Source: JAJECS01 sp965243625 (GTDB lineage: Bacteria; Chloroflexota; UBA11872). Taken from it: a DNA stretch of 64,000 bases. The position numbers and the translations under genes were made by a program. Every line of letters begins with the position of its first letter. Positions within the stretch are counted from its first letter, which is position 1. The notes beneath the pieces are model-generated. The model ran no database searches. It worked only from the letters and a program-made list of their open reading frames with translations, and was not told the DNA's origin. Of this stretch, positions 26,274-33,078 are shown piece after piece. Where the stretch lies: NCBI GenBank assembly GCA_965243625.1, contig CBDEVI010000002.1, forward strand, positions 744,001 to 808,000, read 5' to 3'.

Positions 26274-27209
26274 TTAGCGCGCCCACGAACTGGCCTGCGG
26301 GTCGAGTGCCTCGCGCAGGCCGTCGCCGACCATGTTGACCGACAGGACCGTGACGGCGATGGCCGCTCCATTGAACGTGGACACCCACCAGGCGGTCCGC
26401 AGGTAGGCGCGCGAGAGATTGAGCTCGCTGCCCCACTCGGGCGTCGGCGGGTCGGCGGCCAGGCCGAGAAATCCCAGCGCGGAAGCGGCGAGGATGGCGC
26501 CGCCGAGGCCCAGGGTCATCATGATCAGGATCGGGCTGAGCACGTTGGGCAGGATGTGGCGCAGCATGATGCGGGTGTCCGACATACCCACGGCGCGCGC
26601 GGCCCGCACGTAGACCAGCTCGCGCGCGGCCAGCGTGGCGCCGCGAACGACGCGCGCATAGCCGGGGATCCCCGCCAGGCCCAGCGCCACCATGGCGTTT
26701 ACGAGACTGGGCCCGAGCGCCGCCAAGATCGCAATCGCCAGCAGCAAGTCGGGGAAGGCCAGCATCACGTCGATGGCTCGGCTGACCACCTGGTCGACCC
26801 ACCCGCCGAAGTAGCCGGCGGCGAGACCGAACAGCGTGCCGGCGATGCTGGCAATGCCGACCGCGAAGAAGCCCACTCGCAGCGACACGCGGGAGCCGCG
26901 GACCACGCGGCTGAACACGTCACGGCCGATATCGTCGGTGCCCATGAGGTGGCCGTCGGTCAACGGCGGCAGCCATTTCTTGGTCTGCAACTCGTCGAAG
27001 CTGTAGAAGGTCTCCTCGGGCTCGATGGCGATCACGTCCGCGAAGATCGCGCCGATGCTGATGATGACGAGGATCGAGAGTCCGAGAACTGCCGCCTTGT
27101 GGCGATAAAAGCGGCGATAGGACATCTGCCACTCGCTGCGCGGCGGCCGCAGTTCGAATGGGTCTTGCGCTGTCGCGCTGGTCGGTTCTCTTAGGGCGTC
27201 CGTCGACAC
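26274..27209 (-). CDS. Opp/Dpp-type ABC importer permease, C subunit (cassette 2)
   Basis: A 311-residue DppC-type permease from the chosen GTG (VSTDALREPT), which has GGGGGAG a few bases upstream and resembles the N-terminus of the divergent neighbour (STDTLVEG). The longer frame to 27350 adds 47 Arg/His/Gly-rich residues unlike the family. Signatures are GHLMGTDDIGRDVFSRVVRG, the coupling loop VRAARAVGMSDTRIMLRHILPN and the end MVGDGLREALDPQASSWAR. It is first in a minus-strand cassette whose promoter must lie in the gap shared with cassette 3. Confidence 0.9.
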   Translation of the reverse strand: MSTDALREPTSATAQDPFELRPPRSEWQMSYRRFYRHKAAVLGLSILVIISIGAIFADVIAIEPEETFYSFDELQTKKWLPPLTDGHLMGTDDIGRDVFSRVVRGSRVSLRVGFFAVGIASIAGTLFGLAAGYFGGWVDQVVSRAIDVMLAFPDLLLAIAILAALGPSLVNAMVALGLAGIPGYARVVRGATLAARELVYVRAARAVGMSDTRIMLRHILPNVLSPILIMMTLGLGGAILAASALGFLGLAADPPTPEWGSELNLSRAYLRTAWWVSTFNGAAIAVTVLSVNMVGDGLREALDPQASSWAR

Positions 27210-27577
27210 ACCCGCTCCCCCGCCTGTCTGCGCGAGGTGGGCTCCGCCTCGGATACCGTCGATGGTTCCAAGTGGCTCGGGCCGGACAACGCCACGGATG
27301 CACCGATAAGCGAGATGCATCCGAACGACTCGCCGGAGGCGAGCCGTCACCTCTAGGCGGAACGTAAGCCGTGGCGCGCCGTCGTGTCAATCTGGCAGGC
27401 GGCGCGCTTGCGCGCGTGACGCGCGATTTGGGACGCTGCGCCGGTTTGTGCATTGCGCGGCCCGACGGACGCATCGGCCGTCGAGTCGGCACGGCGAAGT
27501 GGTAGCGTTGGCGGGCGACCGCCGGCGGCCGTGGCGACTGCTGCGATTTGGTTGAAATCTCACGCAAGGGAGTGACG
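27210..27577. other. Divergent regulatory gap between importer cassettes 2 and 3
   Basis: I see no gene here. The gap must hold promoters for two oppositely directed importer cassettes. I could not find a convincing -35/-10 pair in either direction. The one clear structural element is a spaced inverted repeat at 27296-27322. Confidence 0.55.
27296..27322. promoter_or_regulatory. Inverted repeat, possible operator between divergent importers
   Basis: GGATGCA and TGCATCC are perfect inverted half-sites separated by 13 bases (27 bp in all). The spacing brings the half-sites to the same face of the helix roughly two turns apart, as for many dimeric regulators. It is 87 bases upstream of the cassette 2 start. 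No regulator gene is nearby. Confidence 0.3.
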
Positions 27578-28492
27578 TTGTCCACCGACACGCTGGTCGA
27601 GGGTGAAACAGGGCTCGAGGCCGCCGCTGCGCCGAAGCCGCGCAGCGAGTGGACGATGGCGTGGCGGCGGCTGCGACGGAACAAGGCGGCCCTGGCGGGG
27701 CTGGGCATTCTCATCATCATCTCGCTTGCGGCGATCTTTGCCGATCTGATCGCGACCGAACCGGAGAACCATTTCGACATTCTGGCGGCCAATCTGCCTC
27801 CCGGTTCGGAAGGCCACCCGCTGGGTACCGACGACATCGGGCGAGATGTCTTCAGCCGCATCGTGCGCGGATCGCGGATTTCGCTTCGGGTTGGGTTTTC
27901 CGCGGTGACGATTTCGGCCATTGTCGGCACGATGATTGGGTTGTCCGCAGGGTATTTCGGACGCTGGGTGGACATGGTGATCAGCCGGATCATCGACGTG
28001 ATGCTGGCGTTTCCGGGTTTGCTGCTGGCGATGACGGTGGTCGCCGCTCTTGGATCTGGCCTCAACAACGCCATGATTGCGCTGGGAGTGGCCGGCATTC
28101 CGTTCTATGCGCGCGTGGTGCGTTCGACGACGCTCGCCGCCCGAGAGCTGGTGTATGTGCGGGCGGCACGCGCCGTGGGCATGTCCGACACGCGCATCAT
28201 GCTGCGCCACATCCTGCCGAACATCGTCAGCCCGATTTTGATCATGGCCACGCTGGGTCTGGGCGGGGCCATCCTGGCCGCCGCGGGCTTGAGCTTTCTC
28301 GGCCTGGGCGCCGAGCGCCCGTCGCCCGAGTGGGGCCTGGAGCTGTCGTCGAGCCGGCATCTGCTGCGGTCGTCGTGGTGGATCTCGACCTTCAACGGCC
28401 TGGCGATCGCCATCACGGTGCTGTCGATCAATCTCCTGGGCGACGGGTTGCGCGAGGCGCTCGATCCGCAAGCGGGGGCGTGGTCCCACTGA
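27578..28492 (+). CDS. Opp/Dpp-type ABC importer permease, C subunit (cassette 3)
   Basis: A 304-residue DppC-type permease. I choose TTG at 27578 because AAGGGAG lies 5 bases upstream and the resulting STDTLVEG matches the cassette 2 paralogue; a TTG ten codons earlier lacks a ribosome site. It has PRSEWTMAWRRLRRNKAALAGL, GHPLGTDDIGRDVFSRIVRGSRISLRVG, the loop VRAARAVGMSDTRIMLRHILPN and the end LLGDGLREALDPQAGAW. It is nearest in sequence to the other two C permeases here. It opens the plus-strand cassette C - binding protein - B, with no ATPase. Confidence 0.9.
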   Translation: MSTDTLVEGETGLEAAAAPKPRSEWTMAWRRLRRNKAALAGLGILIIISLAAIFADLIATEPENHFDILAANLPPGSEGHPLGTDDIGRDVFSRIVRGSRISLRVGFSAVTISAIVGTMIGLSAGYFGRWVDMVISRIIDVMLAFPGLLLAMTVVAALGSGLNNAMIALGVAGIPFYARVVRSTTLAARELVYVRAARAVGMSDTRIMLRHILPNIVSPILIMATLGLGGAILAAAGLSFLGLGAERPSPEWGLELSSSRHLLRSSWWISTFNGLAIAITVLSINLLGDGLREALDPQAGAWSH

Positions 28493-28513
28493 GCACGCCG
28501 AGTTCCTATCGGT

Positions 28514-28535
28514 AACAGGAAAGTGTGTACCTGTT
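28514..28535. promoter_or_regulatory. Short inverted repeat upstream of the cassette 3 binding protein
   Basis: AACAGG and CCTGTT are inverted half-sites separated by 10 bases, lying between the permease C stop and the binding-protein start. They could be an operator or a weak RNA hairpin. A TAGTAT at 28550-28555 might be a -10 element but lacks a good -35. Low confidence. Confidence 0.25.
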
Positions 28536-28602
28536 TCACAAGAGTCGTGTAGTATGCGCGCCGCGTGCATGCACGATCACCCCAAATGGGAGGGGAATGT
28601 CT

Positions 28603-30594
28603 ATGGGTCCGAGTAAGTCTTTGAGTCGTCGCAAGCTGCTCCGTGGCGGGGCGGCGGCGCTGGCGGGCGGTGTTGGAGTTGCCGCTCTGGCCGCGTGCGG
28701 CGAGGCCGAGGTCGTCGAGCGGACGGTCACGGTCACGGTCACCGAAGTCAAAGAGGTGGTGAAGGAAGTTCCGGTCGAGACGGTCGTCACCAAGGAAGTG
28801 GTGAAGGAAGTCCCGGTTGAGACGGTCGTCACCAAAGAGGTGATCAAGGAAGTCCCGGTCGAGACCATCAAAGAGGTCGAGGTCGAGAAGGTCGTCACCC
28901 AGGAAGTCATCCGCGAGGTTGAGGTCCAGAAGGTTGTCGAGCGAGTCGTCGAGAAGATCGTCGAGCAGGCCGCTGAGCGCGCGCCGGGCATCGACATCCA
29001 CAACCTCGACTCGGCGGTCAACATCGGCCTGAAGCCGTGGGACCCCAAGGTTGGCGGCGAGGTCAGCTACATGACCTTCGGCAACCCGACGAACTTCGAC
29101 CCGGCGACGTGGGGCGGACGCACCGCCGAGCCGGCGAACATGTTCTACGAGCTGCTGTACAACTACGGCCCGGGGAACGCGATCCTGCCGACGCTGGCCT
29201 CCGACCTGCCTGAGGTTTCGGACGACAAGCTCAGCTGGACGGTCCCGCTGCGGAACGACGTGCTCTTCCACGACGAGACGCCGTTCAACGCGGACGCCCT
29301 GCTCTTCAACTTCGATCGATTCCTGGACGAGGAGCTGCCGCGCGGTCACGTGGTGCGTGACATCGCCGGCATTTCCGGTGTCGAGAAGGTCAACGACTTC
29401 ACGGTCAGGTTCCACACGGACCAGCCGCAGGCGTTCTTCCTCAAGTTCATCGCTCACCAGCACGTGGTGTTCGCTTCGCCGAAGGCCATTACGGAAATGG
29501 GCGAGGATCTCGACCGACATCCGGTCGGCACCGGACCCTTCAAGATGCTGGAGTGGGAAGACGACGTGAAGATCGTCGGCGAGCGGTTCGACAAGTGGGC
29601 CTGGGGCCCGTCGTACTTGCCGAACCAGGGTCCGGCGTACCCCGACCGCATGCGGTCGCAGATCTTCGGCTTCAACATGACCGACAACGCCCAGGCCTTC
29701 GAGGCCGGCGAAGTCGACATCCTGTTGAACTGGTCGTTCGCCGACTACAAGCGGGTGTCCGAGAACCCGAAGTACCACGTCATCGGCTTCGCGGCGCCGG
29801 GCATGGGTCAATACATGCCGCTGCACACGCAGCTCTGGCCGCTGGACGATCTGGCCGTGCGCAAGGCGCTGCTGTTCGGCGTCGACCGGCGAACCGTGAC
29901 GGTGCGCGCGAACGGCGGCACGGCTCCCACCAACATCAGCAACCTGCTGGTGCCGGGCACCGTGGGCCGCAGCGCCGAGGCCGGCCAGCTCTACACGTAC
30001 GACCCGGCCAAGGGCAGCGCGCTGCTTGACGAGGCCGGCTACGCCATGGGCGACGACGGCTTCCGCTACGCGCCGGACGGCCGCAAGCTCGAGATCAGCT
30101 ACCCCGACCGCGGCGACCCCGTGGTCGAGCTGTTCAAGCTGGACGTCGAGCGGAGCCTGGGCATCCAGGTGAACATCCCGAAGATGGATGAGGCCACGCA
30201 CCGCGAGCAGGCCCAGGACGGCGCCTTCCACACCACGTGGATCGGCGTGGCGGGGCCGAACGGCGACGTGCTGTATGACCGCTTCCACACGTCCTTCTAC
30301 GGTCGACCGGGCCGCGCCTACTCGTTCTTCGAGTGGGACGGCGTTCCGGCCACCGCGACGGAAGGCGCGAAGATCGACGGTCTGCTGGACGCCGCGCGGG
30401 CCAGCTTCGATCCGGACGAGCAGCGAGCCATCTGGGAGGAAGCCGAGCTCTACCTCATGGAGAACGCGGTCGCCATCCCGTTGGTGCACGACTACCTGCC
30501 GTGGCTGTCCAACCCGGACCGCATCGGCGGCGTGCTGCACTTGGGTATTGACTACCTGCCCAGCTACGGGCAGTTCTACAGCACCCAGGAGTAG
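28603..30594 (+). CDS. Family 5 ABC-importer substrate-binding lipoprotein with repeat stalk (cassette 3)
   Basis: A 663-residue binding protein. Of two in-frame ATGs, the second (28603) is chosen because GGGAGGGG is 7 bases upstream, whereas the first is only 1 base from it. The signal MGPSKSLSRRKLLRGG is twin-arginine-like and ends in LAAC with Cys32. Residues 37-120 form the stalk, including regular 14-residue copies such as KEVVKEVPVETVVT. The SBP_bac_5 domain carries VGGEVSYMTFGNP, VPLRNDVLFHDETPFNADALLFN and PVGTGPFKMLEW. A 12-bp hairpin follows. The neighbouring downstream PhyH gene offers no clear ligand hint. Confidence 0.9.
   Translation: MGPSKSLSRRKLLRGGAAALAGGVGVAALAACGEAEVVERTVTVTVTEVKEVVKEVPVETVVTKEVVKEVPVETVVTKEVIKEVPVETIKEVEVEKVVTQEVIREVEVQKVVERVVEKIVEQAAERAPGIDIHNLDSAVNIGLKPWDPKVGGEVSYMTFGNPTNFDPATWGGRTAEPANMFYELLYNYGPGNAILPTLASDLPEVSDDKLSWTVPLRNDVLFHDETPFNADALLFNFDRFLDEELPRGHVVRDIAGISGVEKVNDFTVRFHTDQPQAFFLKFIAHQHVVFASPKAITEMGEDLDRHPVGTGPFKMLEWEDDVKIVGERFDKWAWGPSYLPNQGPAYPDRMRSQIFGFNMTDNAQAFEAGEVDILLNWSFADYKRVSENPKYHVIGFAAPGMGQYMPLHTQLWPLDDLAVRKALLFGVDRRTVTVRANGGTAPTNISNLLVPGTVGRSAEAGQLYTYDPAKGSALLDEAGYAMGDDGFRYAPDGRKLEISYPDRGDPVVELFKLDVERSLGIQVNIPKMDEATHREQAQDGAFHTTWIGVAGPNGDVLYDRFHTSFYGRPGRAYSFFEWDGVPATATEGAKIDGLLDAARASFDPDEQRAIWEEAELYLMENAVAIPLVHDYLPWLSNPDRIGGVLHLGIDYLPSYGQFYSTQE
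28711..28962 (+). repeat. In-frame tandem repeats encoding the stalk (cassette 3)
   Basis: The code for residues 37-120 contains two near-identical 42-bp units (EVKEVVKEVPVETVV and TKEVVKEVPVETVV) plus diverged copies, with one interruption at VETIKEVEVEKVV. The phase is preserved. Confidence 0.8.
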
Positions 30595-30613
30595 CGACTC
30601 TCGGAATGCCGCG

Positions 30614-30645
30614 GGCGCCCGACCGTCAACCGGCGGTCGGGCGCC
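30614..30645 (+). promoter_or_regulatory. Intercistronic GC-rich hairpin, cassette 3
   Basis: GGCGCCCGACCG and CGGTCGGGCGCC form a perfect 12-bp stem with an 8-nt loop, 19 bases past the binding-protein stop and 34 bases before the permease B start. Unrelated in sequence to the hairpins at 14983 and 4585 but identical in stem length and placement. Confidence 0.65.
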
Positions 30646-30679
30646 TGCCGTCCGATTTCACCGTTAGAATGACCTAGCC

Positions 30680-31672
30680 ATGGCCGGATACATCATCCGT
30701 CGCGTCCTCTACATGATCCCCGTCCTCTTTGGCGTGCTGATCGTGGTGTTCGTGCTGATGCGGCTGATTCCGGGCGACCCGATCGAGATCTTCTTCCAGT
30801 CGGGCGAGATCGGCGGCTCGGGCGCGACCAGCCGCGAGGGCGGCGAAGTCAGCCGGAAGGCGCTCGAGAGACTGCGCGAGAGCTACAACCTCGATAAGTC
30901 GCCGCCGCACCAATTCGTGCTCTACGTCTGGGACGTGTTGCGCGGTGACCTTGGGACCTCGATCGCCTATCGACGCCCGGTCGTGGACATGATTGCGAGT
31001 CACTGGCCGGCGACGTTTGCGCTGACGATGGCGAGCATGGCGGTTGCGATCACCATCGGCGTCGGCGCGGGCGTGATTTCGGCGATCAAACGCCACACGT
31101 TCGTCGACTACGGCGCGCAAATGTTCGCCATCCTTGGCATCTCGTTCCCGCCCTTCTTCGTTGGATTGCTCCTGATCCTGGTGTTCGCCATCAAATGGCA
31201 GACGGACGATGGCGTGGGCATGCTGCCGGCGGTTTCCAACGGCTACGGCAAGGAGCTGATCCTGCCGGCGCTGACGCTGGGGACGGCCGCATCCGCCATC
31301 CTGGCGCGGCTGACTCGCTCATCGATGCTGGACGTGCTCTCGCGCGACTACGTGCGCACGGCGCGGTCCAAAGGGCTGCGCGAGCGCGTGGTGGTGATGG
31401 GGCATGCGCTGCGCAACGCCCTGATTCCCGTGGTCACCGTCATCGGCCTGGAGTTTGGCGGCTTGCTGGCCGGCGCCGTGATCATCGAGGCCGTGTTCCA
31501 CCGCCAGGGTCTGGGACTGCGGCTGATCGACGCCATCATCGACCGCGACTATCCGGTGGTACAGGGCCTGGTGCTGCTGTCCGCCGTCATCTACGCCGTG
31601 GCGAACCTGCTCGTCGACGTGCTCTATACATATATCGACCCGAGAGTGCGTCTCGAAACGACGGGGTCCTAG
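30680..31672 (+). CDS. Opp/Dpp-type ABC importer permease, B subunit (cassette 3)
   Basis: A 330-residue DppB-type permease, starting MAGYIIRRVLYMIPVLFGVLIVVFVLMRLIPGDP. The coupling loop is DYVRTARSKGLRERVVVMGHALRNALIPVVTVIG and the end DVLYTYIDPRVRLE. It differs from the other two B permeases by a short insertion in the periplasmic loop (IKWQTDDGVGMLPAVSNGYGKE). No Shine-Dalgarno sequence is evident; the upstream hairpin may influence its expression. It completes cassette 3. Confidence 0.92.
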   Translation: MAGYIIRRVLYMIPVLFGVLIVVFVLMRLIPGDPIEIFFQSGEIGGSGATSREGGEVSRKALERLRESYNLDKSPPHQFVLYVWDVLRGDLGTSIAYRRPVVDMIASHWPATFALTMASMAVAITIGVGAGVISAIKRHTFVDYGAQMFAILGISFPPFFVGLLLILVFAIKWQTDDGVGMLPAVSNGYGKELILPALTLGTAASAILARLTRSSMLDVLSRDYVRTARSKGLRERVVVMGHALRNALIPVVTVIGLEFGGLLAGAVIIEAVFHRQGLGLRLIDAIIDRDYPVVQGLVLLSAVIYAVANLLVDVLYTYIDPRVRLETTGS

Positions 31673-31774
31673 CGCCCCACTCCCGATCTGTCGGACGTCC
31701 GGCGGTGGCAATCTGTCCCCTGCGTAGCCGAATGTGCCAGCATGGGCCGCGGCAGATGCCGGGTGAATCGTTCA

Positions 31775-32530
31775 ATGACTGAGCACGAGCGGTATCTCTT
31801 CGACTTGCAGGGGTTCCTGGCGGTCCCGAATGCGCTGGATGCCGAGGAGGTGGACGCGCTCAACCAGGTTCTCGACGAGCAGATTGAGGCGCTTCCCGAC
31901 CAGGACTGGGCCTCGCACCGCTTCTTAGAGTTGCTGGCGTGGGGCGCGCCGTACCGGGACCTCATCGATCATCCCAAGCTGCTGCCCTATGTGGTCGACA
32001 TGGTGGGGCCGCACGTGCGCCTGGACCACACGTATCTTGACATAATTCGCGGAGGGCTTAGCCCCATCGGCGCCACGCTGCACGGCGGGCGGGTGCCGTA
32101 TGACTCGGCGCAGTACTTCGAGTTTGCCGACGACCGCTTCTACAACGGCCTGTGCGTGGTGGCGATCAACCTCATGGACGTGAATCCGGGTGACGGCGGC
32201 TTTGCCTGCGTGCCCGGCAGTCACAAGAGCAACCTGCCCTTCCCTGCCGACTGGAAGGACCTCGAAGACGCGCAGCCATTCGTCGAGCGGGTGGTCGGTC
32301 CCGCGGGGACGGCGGTGTTCTTCACCGAGGCGCTGACGCACGGGCCGTTGCCGTGGCATGGCGCGGCCGAACGCCGCACGATCTTCTACAAATACAGCCC
32401 GCGGCCGCTGGCGTGGTGGATGCCCTATCCGGACGGTGAGGGCGTGGAGGGGCTCACCGAAGCCCAGCGACAGATCTTGCAGCCGCCAACGAGAGACCCG
32501 CGACGCATGGGGAAACCGACGCTGTCCTAA
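31775..32530 (+). CDS. Phytanoyl-CoA dioxygenase (PhyH) family protein
   Basis: A soluble 251-residue Fe(II)/2-oxoglutarate-dependent dioxygenase-like protein. The N-terminus TEHERYLFDLQGFLAVPNAL is the usual PhyH opening. The double-stranded beta-helix core includes LDHTYLDI, ATLHGG, VAINLMDVNPGDGGFACVPGSHKSN and TEALTHGPLPW; the histidines in these blocks are the candidate iron ligands, though I cannot assign the facial triad with certainty. The start is taken at the ATG giving MTEHERY; the upstream 11 residues are arginine-rich. It follows importer cassette 3 and overlaps the convergent macrodomain gene by 4 bases at the stop codons. The substrate is unknown; this family is large in marine bacteria. 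Confidence 0.82.
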   Translation: MTEHERYLFDLQGFLAVPNALDAEEVDALNQVLDEQIEALPDQDWASHRFLELLAWGAPYRDLIDHPKLLPYVVDMVGPHVRLDHTYLDIIRGGLSPIGATLHGGRVPYDSAQYFEFADDRFYNGLCVVAINLMDVNPGDGGFACVPGSHKSNLPFPADWKDLEDAQPFVERVVGPAGTAVFFTEALTHGPLPWHGAAERRTIFYKYSPRPLAWWMPYPDGEGVEGLTEAQRQILQPPTRDPRRMGKPTLS

Positions 32531-33075
32531 GGGCCACCCGTTTCGGACGCCGCGATCTGACGAAGCGCCTGCTGATAGACCTGCAGGTCGGCGTCGCTGA
32601 AGAGCACGAAGCGGACTTCGTCGAATTCGAGCGCCGGCGCGTGTGAGGCCACGGTGGCCATGGCGATGGCAGCCGCGTCCGGCTTCGGGTAGCCGTAGGC
32701 GCCGGTGCTGATGGAGGGAAAGGCGATCGTGCGCGCACCGGCTTCCGCGGCGGCCCGGAGGCTCGACTCGTAGGCCGAGGCCAGCAGGTCGGCTTCACCC
32801 TGCGCCCCGCCCCGCCAGATCGGCCCAACCGCGTGGATGACGTGCTCGGCAGGGAGGTCGCCGGCCCCGGTGCGCGCGGCCTGGCCCGTGGGGCACCCGC
32901 CAATAGTGCGGCATTCCGCCATGATCGAGGGGCCGCCGGCCCGATGGATGGCGCCGTCGACGCCGCCGCCACCGGCGAGCTGCGCGTTGGCCGCGTTGGC
33001 AATCGCGTCGACCGCCTGCTCGGTGATGTCACCGCGAACGCACGACACCGTCGTGCCGCCGAATGCCCGACTCAC
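32527..33075 (-). CDS. Macrodomain protein, O-acetyl-ADP-ribose deacetylase-like
   Basis: A single-domain 182-residue protein that should bind or hydrolyse ADP-ribose derivatives in the cytoplasm. All macrodomain hallmarks are seen: GDIT near residue 15, IANAANAQLAGGGGVDGAIHRAGG (the ADP-ribose loop with NAAN and GGGGVDGAIH), IHAVGPIW, and the phosphate loop IAFPSISTGAYGYP. This is the YmdB/MacroD-type arrangement, so deacetylation or removal of ADP-ribose is likely. It begins 3 bases after the hydrolase gene ends, implying cotranscription, though a functional link between the two is not obvious. Confidence 0.9.
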   Translation of the reverse strand: MSRAFGGTTVSCVRGDITEQAVDAIANAANAQLAGGGGVDGAIHRAGGPSIMAECRTIGGCPTGQAARTGAGDLPAEHVIHAVGPIWRGGAQGEADLLASAYESSLRAAAEAGARTIAFPSISTGAYGYPKPDAAAIAMATVASHAPALEFDEVRFVLFSDADLQVYQQALRQIAASETGGP

Positions 33076-33078
33076 GTC

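Noticed and set aside
27503..27508. TAGCGT as a -10 element for cassette 3
   Set aside because: Only three of six matches and no acceptable -35 hexamer at 16-18 bases upstream.
28105..30540. An 811-residue open frame on the minus strand opposite the cassette 3 binding-protein gene
   Set aside because: It is antisense to a clearly recognised gene, its translation is rich in Arg, His, Val and Asp without any domain, and long antisense frames are expected at this GC content.
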